From Tritrichomonas musculus (Eukaryota; Parabasalia; Tritrichomonadida; Tritrichomonadidae): a stretch of 64,000 bases of DNA. Of the stretch, positions 28,819-39,270 are shown in pieces (the first letter of the stretch is position 1; every line of letters begins with the position of its first letter). The notes beneath the pieces were generated by a model. The model was not told where the DNA came from. It did not search any database and saw only the letters and a program-made list of their open reading frames with translations. Where the stretch lies: assembly GCA_039105265.1 (NCBI GenBank), contig JAPFFF010000012.1, positions 558,001 to 622,000 of the forward strand, read 5' to 3'. The position numbers and the translations under genes were made by a program.

Positions 28819-29925
28819 TTATCCTTGAATGGAAATTGCTTTGGTTGGACATCTTGGATAACATAGACCGCATCTAAAGCATTTGTCGTTATCACATATA
28901 ACATATCCATCTTCACCAATTTTCATTGCTCCATATAAGCATGATGTAACACATTGGCCACATCCGACGCATTTTTGAGTATCTATTTTTGGAGCTTTGT
29001 ACTGGTGAATTTGATCATGCTTAAGAGCAAGTCCGATTACATCTTGATATTTCGAATAGCCATGAGAATGGAGCCATTCTGTCATTTCCTTTGCAACCAA
29101 TCCAAATATATCTCTTCCTTTCACTATAGCTGCTGTACCAATTCCAAGTCCAGAGGCACCACACATTAAGTATTCAATGGCATCTTTGGCATCTGTTATT
29201 CCGCCAACTCCAATTATAGGAACTGACGGACCAACAGCTTTAGCTGCTTCATAAACTGCTCTAACTCCGAGCGGTTTCAAGCCAGGTCCTGAGATATAGC
29301 CGTATTTTGATTCGCCACCTAAGAAAGGAGCACCACCTCTTTCAATATCAACGGCAAGACAAGGTCCAAAAGAATCAATACATGTAAGTGCAGAGGCACC
29401 TGCAGCAACAGCAGCCTTAGCTGATTTTTCAACGTCTCTAAGTGGTGAAAGCTTAACAATAACAGGCTTACCTTTTAAGCCTTCAACAGCAGCTTTCACA
29501 GCTTCTTGTAATGTTTTAACATCGCCTCCAAGGTGCTGTGTGGACAATTCTACTGCATCAGCAAAAGGTGCAACTTTTGGAGCAAGTTCAGCAACTTCTT
29601 CAGCAGTATATCCAATTGAACAAATTAATGGTATTTTGGATTGGGTACAGGCTTCACGGATTTTTGGATATTCATATTTTATCCATTTTTCTGGGGAAAA
29701 TTCTGACCAAAGTTCAGAACTTAGAAAATTTTTATGAATTCTGTTTTCGTACATGTTAGGTGTTGGGCTTTTTGCTGCTTTTGTAGAAATCGTTTTAGTG
29801 ACCATTAAACCACATCCTCCTTTGATACAATCGATGCATGCCTTAGCATCACGGACAGGCGGTCCAGAAGCTGGCATTAAAGGGTTTTTAGCATCTAATC
29901 CAAGGAAATTAGATTTAAGGGACAT
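28819..29925 (-). CDS. DHOD/PreA-like flavin oxidoreductase with two [4Fe-4S] clusters
   Basis: The 368-residue product has an FMN-binding TIM barrel of the dihydroorotate/dihydropyrimidine dehydrogenase superfamily (residues 1-300; NPLMPASGP at the start, PVIVKLSP, a VPIIGVGGI phosphate-binding strand, GASGLGIGTA). A C-terminal bacterial-type ferredoxin domain follows with two CxxCxxCxxxC clusters (CVGCGQCVTSC and CFRCGLCYPRC). The layout matches PreA, the catalytic subunit of bacterial dihydropyrimidine dehydrogenase, and Fe-S DHOD-like proteins of anaerobes. The usual NxSCP catalytic loop reads ELSTQHLGG here, so the substrate may differ. It is less AT-rich than its neighbours. Trichomonads lack de novo pyrimidine synthesis, so a true DHOD role is unlikely. 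Acquisition from an anaerobic bacterium is inferred. Confidence 0.82.
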   Translation of the reverse strand: MSLKSNFLGLDAKNPLMPASGPPVRDAKACIDCIKGGCGLMVTKTISTKAAKSPTPNMYENRIHKNFLSSELWSEFSPEKWIKYEYPKIREACTQSKIPLICSIGYTAEEVAELAPKVAPFADAVELSTQHLGGDVKTLQEAVKAAVEGLKGKPVIVKLSPLRDVEKSAKAAVAAGASALTCIDSFGPCLAVDIERGGAPFLGGESKYGYISGPGLKPLGVRAVYEAAKAVGPSVPIIGVGGITDAKDAIEYLMCGASGLGIGTAAIVKGRDIFGLVAKEMTEWLHSHGYSKYQDVIGLALKHDQIHQYKAPKIDTQKCVGCGQCVTSCLYGAMKIGEDGYVICDNDKCFRCGLCYPRCPTKAISIQG

Positions 29926-30301
29926 TAGTAAAAAATGTGAACTAATTCAGTTAAAAAATATTGATAGAAAAATATTCAAATTTTATGCAATGTATTCTCC
30001 ATAGATAAAATATATTTTTATCCATAAATAATATTAATTAATAATTAAAAAAAATATATCATTGTTATTTTCAGAAACACTATCAATTTTAAATATGAAA
30101 AATTGAATTAATTACAAATAACTATTTGAAAAATTTGAGGAAGAATTTGGTTAGTCATATTCAATAATAGATTTAATTTATATTTTGATTATTTCTTTAT
30201 TTATCGTATAAAAAAAATAAGTTAATAACAAAATACAATAGTCATAATGATTAAGAATAAAAAATTTTAATTAAAAAATTGTAATATAGAAATTATAATC
30301 C
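29926..30301. other. AT-rich spacer
   Basis: Upstream of the DHOD-like gene and downstream of IFT80. Nothing recognised beyond A/T runs. Confidence 0.5.
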
Positions 30302-32578
30302 TCATTCACCAAGTTCAGCTTCTTCTTCTTTTTTAACGATCTCTTTAACACTATCCATATCAACAGGGCCTATTTTAATAAACTCTTCATCTGTTTCTTC
30401 GATTGCCATATCTTTAATATATTTTGTTCTATAAGCAGCAACTACTTCAACAAACTTATTTGTTCGCTTAGCAATTGCAAGAGCTCTGTCCCATCTGTGC
30501 ATTGAAATGTTCATTTTTACCGCTCGAAAAACACATCCACCTTGAATTAAAATTTCTTCAGCTTCTGTGGCTCTTCCTTGCAAAACGGCAATCATTGCAT
30601 TTCTTTCCGCAGGGCTTTTCATCTTCTTAATTTTACCGAGAAACATGACACGATCAACGAGCGAAAGTGCTGCATATGCTTCTTGTGCTGCATCAACATC
30701 TCCGGCTTGAACAGCGCAAGCTGCACAAACAGCCCAGAGGTTTTGATCATTCATTGATCTGCAAATCTGTAAAACAACTTTCCAGTTACGATGAAGTTCA
30801 ACAGCTTCATATATCATTACTAGGAAAGGTGAAATAGACGATGCACAAATAGCTCCATCTTTAGCCTTGATAAAAATGTGAATTCCATCAAATGAAATGA
30901 TTTCAGCTGCGTCGAAAAGCATTCTCAATTCATTCTTTAACATTGGCATTAACTCAGGGGTGAAAAAGGCTGCACTTGGACAGCTATAAACTGTTAATTT
31001 ATCTCCATTGCGAGCAAGAATGATGTCATGATTTGTGTGCCATTGGAAATCATCGACAAAATTAGCTAATTTTTCTGTTTCTATTGAAGGTGGAAGACGT
31101 GGGTTAGAGGCGACAAAACGACATACAGTTAAATCACCATTGGCATTAACAAAACCAAATCTGGCTTTGGTTTGTGTAGTGGCCTGATTTGTACGAATAC
31201 AGCGGATATCTGATGGATGGCTGAGCGGGTCGGCAGTAATCATTTGACCAGTTGAAGTAGAAAATGCAAATATATGCTTTCGTCCATCAGGATTAATTGC
31301 TGCAAAAACTGCTGGCGAAACAGCAACCATATCCGATGAAAGTAAATCCCACTTGACGCGTGTATCGTTAATTCTTGATATTGTACGACCATCATATCCG
31401 ATAATTTGAACACCTGATAAACTAATAAGGGCAAACATTGTTTGTGATTGAACAATTGCTCGTGGTGGCTCTTTGATATCAACTAAAACTGGAGTACCCC
31501 ATTGACCACATTTGTAAATATATATTTTTTGCAAAGTTGTCGCAATTAAATTACTAAAGTTGAGATAGAAATTAATTAACGAATCTTGAAATTGGAGTGT
31601 TTCTGAAACGCCATTTTTGAGATCATAAACTGTTATTTGCTTTGGATTTTCAGCTATAATCTCGCAATCTCTATAAACTATCTTTTTACCAACAACAGTT
31701 ACTAAATTACATGTTCCGTTTCCTGCAACAAGAGCTCGTGGAAGATTATTCGAGGCAATCATTGCAGATCCAGCAGGAATTTGAATTGATCCAAGCGGTC
31801 TTAGTCTGTTATCAGTTAAATAAAGTTGATTTGATGTTCCAATAAGACATAATTTCAAAGATGAGATAAAGCATACAGATGATACAGTAAATTCAAATTG
31901 CTTTGATTCAGCTAAAGTTCTTCCATCTGTATCAAAAATCCTTGCAAATCGATCTTCAGATCCAGTAATAATTTCATTTGTTGCTGGATCCCAATCACTG
32001 CATGTAATTAATCGTCTGTGAGCTCTGAATTGGGTTTGATCTTGTTTGAATGATGCTGAACGAACCGTTACCATTCCTCCATGCGTGAACATTATATATT
32101 TGCCTGTACAATCCCAATTAAGTGTTGTAATTACGGATCCACAGCTGGCGAGATTTGATCGGTTAATTCCGTTTCTACTCCAAATTTTAACTATTCCATC
32201 TTCACCTCCTGTTGCTATTGATGTACCATCAGGATTTATTTTCATGCATGTTACTCCTCCTTTATGTGCTGTTATTGTTTTTTCAACTCTCCAATTTGTT
32301 GAACATAAGTGAAGATTTCCATCAGAGCATCCTATTATGAAAGTATTTTGAACACTCGTATCGCGCGTTGAATCAATACATGAAATATGAGATTGTTTTA
32401 ATACAAAAACATCATCGTCGTTATTTGTAATGTCGTCACCATTAATTGGATATTTACGAATTGCTCCCCCATCTACAGCAGTATAAAAATTCTTATCATC
32501 GAGACATATTGATGTAACCATTCCTTCCACACCTGGAAGTTTGCTGGCTTCTGTTTTCGAGAGGGATTTAATCTTCAT
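30302..32578 (-). CDS. IFT80: Intraflagellar transport protein 80 (IFT80), IFT-B
   Basis: The 758-residue product has the IFT80 plan: two N-terminal WD40 propellers (about 15-300 and 300-560, with blades such as HKGGVTCMKINPDGTSIATGGEDGIVKIW) and a short helical C-terminus. The C-terminal block matches IFT80 clearly: a VDRVMFLGKIK helix, RATEAEEILIQGG, then a W-RAL-IA motif and VVAAYRTKYI. The length is close to human IFT80 (777). IFT80 is a peripheral IFT-B subunit that carries cargo along flagella in anterograde transport. The ATG at 32578 fits the family start. A GAAAAAGTT word lies 35-43 nt upstream but in reverse orientation to the gene. With CFAP58 it indicates a flagellated cell. Confidence 0.93.
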   Translation of the reverse strand: MKIKSLSKTEASKLPGVEGMVTSICLDDKNFYTAVDGGAIRKYPINGDDITNNDDDVFVLKQSHISCIDSTRDTSVQNTFIIGCSDGNLHLCSTNWRVEKTITAHKGGVTCMKINPDGTSIATGGEDGIVKIWSRNGINRSNLASCGSVITTLNWDCTGKYIMFTHGGMVTVRSASFKQDQTQFRAHRRLITCSDWDPATNEIITGSEDRFARIFDTDGRTLAESKQFEFTVSSVCFISSLKLCLIGTSNQLYLTDNRLRPLGSIQIPAGSAMIASNNLPRALVAGNGTCNLVTVVGKKIVYRDCEIIAENPKQITVYDLKNGVSETLQFQDSLINFYLNFSNLIATTLQKIYIYKCGQWGTPVLVDIKEPPRAIVQSQTMFALISLSGVQIIGYDGRTISRINDTRVKWDLLSSDMVAVSPAVFAAINPDGRKHIFAFSTSTGQMITADPLSHPSDIRCIRTNQATTQTKARFGFVNANGDLTVCRFVASNPRLPPSIETEKLANFVDDFQWHTNHDIILARNGDKLTVYSCPSAAFFTPELMPMLKNELRMLFDAAEIISFDGIHIFIKAKDGAICASSISPFLVMIYEAVELHRNWKVVLQICRSMNDQNLWAVCAACAVQAGDVDAAQEAYAALSLVDRVMFLGKIKKMKSPAERNAMIAVLQGRATEAEEILIQGGCVFRAVKMNISMHRWDRALAIAKRTNKFVEVVAAYRTKYIKDMAIEETDEEFIKIGPVDMDSVKEIVKKEEEAELGE

Positions 32579-33303
32579 TAATAAGTGTCCGTTTATATTA
32601 GTAAATCAACTTGAAAAAGTTTAGAATTTAATTGTTTTGGCCAAATAATTAACCTTAAATTTTCAGGTTTTCATGAAATTAAAAACGTATATTCTGAACT
32701 TTTAGGGCTTTTTATTTTCATTATAATATTATTAATTAAAAATTCAAATTTATTATCAATTGATTCAATTTTTTGCATAAAAATTTAAATAACGAATTTA
32801 ACCGTTAATTTAACAAACGTTTTGTCGGCAAAACTTATGAATATGAATAAAAAATTGAAGTAATTTTATGCTTTTTACTTTCACCAAATTCAATATTTGC
32901 TTATAACTATAATTAATGAAACTTAAATAACTTTTTTTTTTGATTTTATATGAAATTTAAATCGAACGGTTCCTTCAATTTGCCATATTTTGGATCTTAT
33001 GGGTTTAACCACAGATGATGCATTTGATTATAGTAAAAATTAATATAAAGAATAAATATCATTCATCATTTTTATATTATTTCTCCTTAAATTTCATGTC
33101 ATACATGTATCTTCTCTTTCCTTACATTTTTAAAGCAAATAAATATACGAAATATTAAAAATAAATCTAAATTTTGATATTATAATTTGTTCGGCCAAAT
33201 TTCTAGTTAAATAGCCACATTCAAATTGAATATATTAAACCATTTAAGCTTTGAAAATCTACACATATCAAAATCTTGATGCATTTCATTTCATTCCATT
33301 AAA
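32579..33303. other. Divergent intergenic region
   Basis: Shared upstream region of IFT80 (minus) and the charged coiled-coil gene (plus). It contains GAAAAAGTT at 32613-32621. The ACGTTTTGTCGGC patch near 32820 is less AT-rich than its surroundings. No gene seen. Confidence 0.5.
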
Positions 33304-33990
33304 ATGCATCAATTTATAAGTATCCCATTTTATAATACCAACGACATTCGATCAACAATGTATCCCCAACAATATTATATTCCTAGGCAATATTTTTTAA
33401 ATAGATTGAGGGATTTTCAAGATCTGGATGAAATCGAAGAATTAAGGCACTTCTTTTATAATCCTTTTATAATACAAAGGCAACGACAAATAGAAAGAGA
33501 AAATCTGTTGAAATTAAAAATAATTCTACAGCAAGAAGAAATGAGGAAAAGAGAAGAAAAAGGAAGAATTATAGAAGAAAGAAGAAAAATCGAAGAACGA
33601 AGAAAATATTTAGAAGAAAAGAGAATAGCTGAAGCAAGGAAAAGAATTATTGAAGAAATAAAAAGAAACCAAGAAAGAAAAAAAATCATTGAAGAAGTAA
33701 GGAGAATTGATGAAGAAATAAAAAAAAAAAAAGAGGAAATTATGAGATCAGACGAAGAGTACGCACGTGCACTCCAGGAAGAAGAATATGAAAAGTTAAA
33801 AATCAGTGATGCAAATATAGATAAAAATATTAATTGGAAAGTACAAACTAGTCATGATTCACAAATTTGCATAGAAAAAGAAATTGAAAAAGAGCTTCCA
33901 CCAATAATAATACCAGAGTCTAGCAAAGATAATTCTCAATCTGCTGATTCAAATGATCTCTTAAAATTTGATGACTATCCTGATCCATAA
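33304..33990 (+). CDS. Charged single-helix/coiled-coil protein
   Basis: The 228-residue product starts with a Tyr/Phe/Pro-rich segment (1-60). A long uninterrupted Glu/Arg/Lys/Ile helix follows (about 60-165; units like RKIEERRKYLEEKRIAEAR), consistent with a single alpha-helix or coiled coil. At its end DEEYARALQEEE resembles the short motif found near zinc fingers and ubiquitin-binding proteins. The tail is acidic and disordered. No enzymatic domain is visible. The ATG at 33304 is the first in frame. Confidence 0.65.
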   Translation: MHQFISIPFYNTNDIRSTMYPQQYYIPRQYFLNRLRDFQDLDEIEELRHFFYNPFIIQRQRQIERENLLKLKIILQQEEMRKREEKGRIIEERRKIEERRKYLEEKRIAEARKRIIEEIKRNQERKKIIEEVRRIDEEIKKKKEEIMRSDEEYARALQEEEYEKLKISDANIDKNINWKVQTSHDSQICIEKEIEKELPPIIIPESSKDNSQSADSNDLLKFDDYPDP

Positions 33991-34502
33991 AAAAACTCGT
34001 TATTCCTAAACAACGAAATGGTTATATTTTTTTAAAAATAAACTGAAATCAAAAGAACAATTATTGTTTTTAAAAAAATATTTCACTTTATAAATTCTAA
34101 CTTTACTCATTTTATTAATATTTAGAATATATTTAATAAATTATATTTATATACATTTAAAATGAACATAAAATAAAAATATTAACATAGATATAGGCCA
34201 AAACAAAATTTTTTACGTATCGAAAATTGAATTTGTCAAAGAGAAAATTACATTCAAAATTTATTTTTTTAAAACAATTCTATTTTGATAAATAATAGAT
34301 TTTTTAAATAATATAAATTAGATTTATATTCTAATATCATATAAAAATATAATTAAAATAATAAATTCAAATAAATTATAAAATTTAGTATATTTGTTTG
34401 AAGTTGTTCAATAAAATTTTTTTATTTGAAATTTCAAATAAAAAAACGTTTTATAGAAAAAAGATAAAATTTTCATTTAGTTCACTTCATTTTTTAATTT
34501 GT
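33991..34502. other. AT-rich spacer
   Basis: Between two plus-strand genes. In frame with the next gene there is an upstream TTG-started extension (34398-34502), but it is low-complexity Phe/Lys-rich and is not counted as coding. Confidence 0.5.
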
Positions 34503-35006
34503 ATGATTTTAAAAAGGAGGCTTGATTCAACTTGGAATAAGATTAAAGTTGTTGACGATAATGGAGAGATGGTAAACGCTTTTGAACTCGATCGCTATGG
34601 TAGGCTTACTACAAAATTCGAAAAGAAGACGCCAAGGAATATAAAATTGCTATTATCAAATACCATAGCAAAACAGAGTCAAACGAAGCCTTTTGTGCTT
34701 CCACAGATCTCACCTCCCCCGCTTCCAATGCCTATATTACCTCAAATCCAAAATAAGGGACAAAAGCTACAAATGCCCCAAATAAATTATATGCCTCCAG
34801 ACCCTCTTATAAAAAAAGAACCCGTTTTTAAAGAAGAGCCTACTTTTAAAGAAGAGCCTCTTCTAAATGGAGATGCTCAAGACAATGACTATTCTGACGG
34901 CTTTGAATCATCGCCAATTTATTTTAATAGCGACGATTTTCAATTTGATGAATTTTATGAAAGTTTCGACATTTTCGAAGCTTTTACTGAAGATGCTACC
35001 TTTTAA
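34503..35006 (+). CDS. Small protein with KEEP tandem repeats and acidic tail
   Basis: The 167-residue product has a short folded-looking basic N-terminus (MILKRRLDSTWNKIKVVDDN), a Pro/Gln-rich middle (SPPPLPMPILPQIQ) and an 18-nt tandem repeat giving FKEEP twice after a KKEP. It ends in a strongly acidic aromatic tail (DDFQFDEFYESFDIFEAFTED). The tail has the composition of transcriptional activation domains, but no DNA-binding domain is seen. I do not recognise a family. The ATG at 34503 is the first; the longer ORF would start with TTG. Confidence 0.6.
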   Translation: MILKRRLDSTWNKIKVVDDNGEMVNAFELDRYGRLTTKFEKKTPRNIKLLLSNTIAKQSQTKPFVLPQISPPPLPMPILPQIQNKGQKLQMPQINYMPPDPLIKKEPVFKEEPTFKEEPLLNGDAQDNDYSDGFESSPIYFNSDDFQFDEFYESFDIFEAFTEDATF

Positions 35007-35447
35007 TTTATTTTATAATCCAAAATTTATATATATATTGAAGATTATTAATTTGCTATTACGATTACCTTTTATATATCGTAATTTTGCATATATATTA
35101 TTAATTTTCAAAATTTTAATTTTAATAATTATTTTGATCACTATATGACCTACCTTTTATATGGCATATTTTGATTAAAAATTTTAATAATAAATATTTA
35201 ATAATAATAATAGTTTTATTTATTTATTTTTTTTATTCAAAGCAGTTTTTACTTATCTCCTTAAATCATATTCAATATCATATTAGCGAGGAAAGGTAAT
35301 ATATAGTTTAATAAAATTATAGGAAAAGCAAAACATATTACTGCATTTTATTCATTTTCTTATATTAAAAAGATCCATATCAAAATAAAAATATTATATT
35401 TATAAATAATAGTAATTAACAAATAAAACAAACCGAAAAACTTTCTT
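35007..35447. other. AT-rich convergent spacer
   Basis: Between convergent 3' ends; nothing recognised. Confidence 0.5.
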
Positions 35448-37826
35448 CTATTCATTTTTGTGCAATAAATTATTTCTTACATAATATTTGATACAAGCAA
35501 ACAAATTATTTTTGTCAGGCAATAATTTGTAAAATTTGGCCATAGGCTGCCCTAATATGATAGTCTTGGGGAATCTTTTTTCAATTAACTTACAAATAAA
35601 CGTATTCAATCCAGATGCAGATTCTATATTATTATCAACTTCTTCAGAAGAGTTGAAACGATTAAATTTTTGACATATATTTTCATAATCATCAGAAAAT
35701 ATGAAAAGTACCAAAAGTGTATCAATTAAAACAATTGGTGGTGATCCAACAGATTCATAGAATGACAAGTCAAAAGGACAATTACTAATCATCATGTTAT
35801 TCTCGTCATTCCAGAAGGAAATTGATGGATAATATCGAGCGAAATTTTCCATAACTCCACAAGAAATATGTAATATTGAATTAAATAAGAATTTTTTATG
35901 ATTTTCAAAAATATTCATACTAATTGAGTCAGAGAAGTCAATATTGTCATCATCGTATTCATCATTATTAAAGATATCATTTGAATAATACTCTGTTTGA
36001 TTTGAGCTAGATATATTTTTAATATTACATATATGCTTGATGTCATGATAGTCTTGTAGGTGTTCGAAAAGGATTCTTAAGAACCACTGTAATTCGGGAA
36101 CCGTTGAAAAAGTAAAATCGTCGAATTTTCCAGGAATTGAAACAATACATAAATAACGATAATTTTTTATCAAATATAAGACAAACGACTCGACCAAACT
36201 TCTCTCTTGATTTTTAACGGATATGCTTAAATGACTCTGCGCTTGTCTCTTCATGTCCTTCAGCTTTTGGTTTTGAGCTGCCTGGATATTGAAGGCGCTT
36301 TCAACGCACAAATAAGGAATGAGAACGTATGGATTAACGGTCGTTATCGTTGGAATAAAATCGGAACTTTTCTTAAAGACACGGGATGTCCAGATTGTCT
36401 CCTTAAACACGTTATTATGGAAAAATTTTATGTAGGTCGTTTCGATGCCCAAATATGAAGGCGAAAACAAATTGAATGCATTGGTGAATTTGGTAGTGGT
36501 GAAAAGTTGGAACGATACAGAAAAGTTGGGGTTGGCGGTTGAATAAAAAGTGCTCACTTGTGGAACTAGTGAAAAAGTGGAATTGGATAGCGGTTGCACG
36601 TTAGAAGAAGAAATTGACGAAAGAGCCGAAAAGGGCGAAAATTGAGTGAAATGTGATGTGAAATTTGAGTTCTGAATGAATCGATAATTGGTCACATAGG
36701 CATTGATTTCGACATTGAAAATTACAGGATTCTCACCAATCTTCTCAATCATGTATTGAATTTGCTCCTTCGGATTGGGAATGTCTGAACATATAAAATA
36801 ACCGTCAATTAACGGTCGTGATTTGATGTTGGAGTCAGGTGAAACAAAGTCTATGAAAATTTGCTTGCTCGGCTCTTGAGTGGGACCATTCGTGGAAAAT
36901 AGTACAATTTCTGAGAATAAATGGTCGTCTCCATTCAATTGTTGTATTAAATGATCTATGGGATTCTTCCCGTCTTCGCTCTTTTTAGGAACTTTACGTG
37001 CAATGGTTGAAGGTTCATCAGTGCTATTAAGACTACTTTTTAACGTTTTGATAAACTTTTCAAGCGTTTCATAATGTGTAACATAATTGGCTGGATTACG
37101 TAAATTAATAAGACGAAAGACTTTTTGCTCTTCATTTTTATATGAAAAATTAAATGTAAAAATATCACTGCTTTTTTCAGAATTTTCTTGTTCATTTTCG
37201 ATTGTGAATACATAAGATATATAATTTTTATGAATAACTACTAGTATGAATGATTGCATGGGTTTGAGCGACTTTATTGCGATCAATAAATATTCTTTTA
37301 AGGTTTCTAGTTTTTCTGGATGAACACACGTATCAATAACAAAAAAAAGTGTATAACAGTATGACGGAGTTATAATTAAATTAGGATCATTGTTAGTAGG
37401 TAAAAATATATTCGATCGATGGTCAAAATTATGATTTCCGAGTAGTTGTCTGTATATCATTGAACTTGGCTGAGATGATTTAACAAAATTTTGCTCCATT
37501 GATTGTGAGAAATTATATTTTAATTGATTAAATAATATATTACAACTTTCTGAATTATTGGGTTCCGATGATTTGCAAATTTGAGATTCAATATTTTTAA
37601 CATTTGATGATTTGAATGTTTTTGAACACCAAGCGCACTTGTATTTATTCTCTCCTTCATGCATTGTATGCTTATCAATATATCTTTTGCAATAAGGACA
37701 GCATTCAGGCGGTTCAGTATAAACAAAAGTTGAATCATAATTTTCAAAAGGAAAGTATTGAACAATAACTGGTATAAAATTAGCTGGATTTGTCGAAGTT
37801 GGCCAAATTTTTAAAGATGAATACAT
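35448..37826 (-). CDS. Divergent Sec23-like COPII coat protein
   Basis: The 792-residue length matches Sec23 (about 765). The order of features is that of Sec23/Sec24. An N-terminal IWPTS segment and Pro/aromatic beta strands lead into a zinc finger (CPYC...CAWC, about residues 43-70). A trunk-like strand-helix follows (LFFVIDTCVHPEKLETLKEYLLIAIKSL, very like Sec23 VVDTCM...L..LKE). Then come a beta-sandwich region rich in Phe/Ser/Asn, a helical region and a gelsolin-like end containing SPPIVLIDTLLVLFIF. Sec23 is the Sar1 GTPase-activating inner COPII subunit at ER exit sites. Sequence identity is low, so Sec24 or a Sec23 paralogue are alternatives. The helical region contains an acidic Asp/Asn insert. 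A GAAAAAGTT word sits 35-43 nt upstream, reversed. Confidence 0.75.
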   Translation of the reverse strand: MYSSLKIWPTSTNPANFIPVIVQYFPFENYDSTFVYTEPPECCPYCKRYIDKHTMHEGENKYKCAWCSKTFKSSNVKNIESQICKSSEPNNSESCNILFNQLKYNFSQSMEQNFVKSSQPSSMIYRQLLGNHNFDHRSNIFLPTNNDPNLIITPSYCYTLFFVIDTCVHPEKLETLKEYLLIAIKSLKPMQSFILVVIHKNYISYVFTIENEQENSEKSSDIFTFNFSYKNEEQKVFRLINLRNPANYVTHYETLEKFIKTLKSSLNSTDEPSTIARKVPKKSEDGKNPIDHLIQQLNGDDHLFSEIVLFSTNGPTQEPSKQIFIDFVSPDSNIKSRPLIDGYFICSDIPNPKEQIQYMIEKIGENPVIFNVEINAYVTNYRFIQNSNFTSHFTQFSPFSALSSISSSNVQPLSNSTFSLVPQVSTFYSTANPNFSVSFQLFTTTKFTNAFNLFSPSYLGIETTYIKFFHNNVFKETIWTSRVFKKSSDFIPTITTVNPYVLIPYLCVESAFNIQAAQNQKLKDMKRQAQSHLSISVKNQERSLVESFVLYLIKNYRYLCIVSIPGKFDDFTFSTVPELQWFLRILFEHLQDYHDIKHICNIKNISSSNQTEYYSNDIFNNDEYDDDNIDFSDSISMNIFENHKKFLFNSILHISCGVMENFARYYPSISFWNDENNMMISNCPFDLSFYESVGSPPIVLIDTLLVLFIFSDDYENICQKFNRFNSSEEVDNNIESASGLNTFICKLIEKRFPKTIILGQPMAKFYKLLPDKNNLFACIKYYVRNNLLHKNE

Positions 37827-39270
37827 TCTATCATAAATTTTATAAAATTTATTAAAAATTGAAAAAGTTATCTGATTGAACGAATTGTTTTTAAGGAGGT
37901 AGTTTATTATGTCTCTGATATAGTTATGACTATTTTTTTTTGTATATGAATATATCTTTAAATTTGCAATACAATTCTAAAAAATAAAAAAGAAATAAAG
38001 ATTTTTTAAAAATCTATTTTTTTCGTATTTTTTTGATAAAATAACGGTTTTCATTTTTTTAAGAAACGGACTAAATCGTTAAAAAAAAAGCGTCAATTAC
38101 ATCGAATTCGCCAAATTCCTTAAGTTTTCAAAGATCTTAATACAGTGCGTGCAAAATTATCCCAAACCCTCATTTTCTTGTATGCAAAAAAAAAATAATT
38201 TGAATATCATATGACATTTCAGAAAAAAAAAAAAAATACTGATTCGTAGGTGAACATAGAAAATCGCATGCACATTTCAGAAATCTTTTGTGTAATCAAT
38301 TTAAAATGAATGATATTCTATTTGTAATTTGCCAAATAATTGCTATACGAGTACAGAAATAGTTTTTTAAGTGCAATTAAGTAAAAAATATAAATTAATT
38401 TTTAAACCATTCCTTTTTTTATTCTAAATTTCGTATTTTTGATAAGAACTTTTTGAATAGTGGACTCTGGTAACTCAAAATAAAAAATTAGGGCCAAATA
38501 TAAATTCAAATTTAAAATGAGACTCCAACCTCGTACCTATTATAAATTCATATTTTTTCTGGGGTAAAACGCTATTAAAAAAATAACAAAAAAACTAATA
38601 GAGCGTTTTTTTCATTTTTAAATTTTTGTACTAATATTATCATATGAAATATTTCAAAATTAAAACATATCAAAAAAAGCTTTCTATTAGTTTTTTAAAA
38701 TTTGGTTTTTATATATATTTTTAAAATTAAAAAAATCCAATTTCTTTTATAAAAGCCTGGAGTCTCGGTTAAATTTATTATTTTCAATTGAAATGAAATG
38801 CTTTTAAGAAGGTAAGGAATTGTTTGTGTTCGTAATTATTGATTGTTTTGGAATTAACATCATTAAAAGATTTACATTTTAAAATAATTACTTCAAAAAA
38901 CTTAATATTTATAAAGATATATTTGAATTTTTAACTTCGAAAAAGGAGTGACTACCCCCTTAAAATACCAATTTTTAGAGTATCTTTTTGATTTGCACAC
39001 ACAAGATTTCATATGATATTACAACTAATTTAATTATTAAAATGCGGATCATTGATTCATGAAATTTAAATCTAACTTAATACTTTTACATAATATTACT
39101 TTTTTTCAATGTAATAAATGACATATGCTAATACCTACATACTTAAATATGCATATTTGCATTTATTTCATTATTTCCCCCAAAACAACTCATCTATTTT
39201 CTCTTAAAACTAAAAATCATTAAAAACTTTTTCAGTTAAAATTTTAACGATTTCTTACTCAAATTTATAA
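37827..39270. other. 1.4-kb gene-free region with nested palindromes
   Basis: No coding region is seen. The stretch 38508-38776 has matching ends and internal inverted repeats and is listed separately as a possible MITE. The rest is AT-rich with T/A runs. Confidence 0.55.
38508..38776. mobile_element. Candidate MITE-like inverted-repeat element
   Basis: The left end AAATTTAA-AAT-GAGACTCCA (38508-38527) pairs with the right end TGGAGTCTC-GG-TTAAATTT (38758-38776). Inside, a perfect 13-bp inverted repeat AAAAAACTAATAG (38589-38601) pairs with CTATTAGTTTTTT (38684-38696), and AAAACGCT at 38566 pairs with AGCGTTTT. It has no ORF. The size (269 bp) and nested palindromes fit a non-autonomous DNA element, but no target duplication is evident and no second copy was found in the window. 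Confidence 0.4.
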
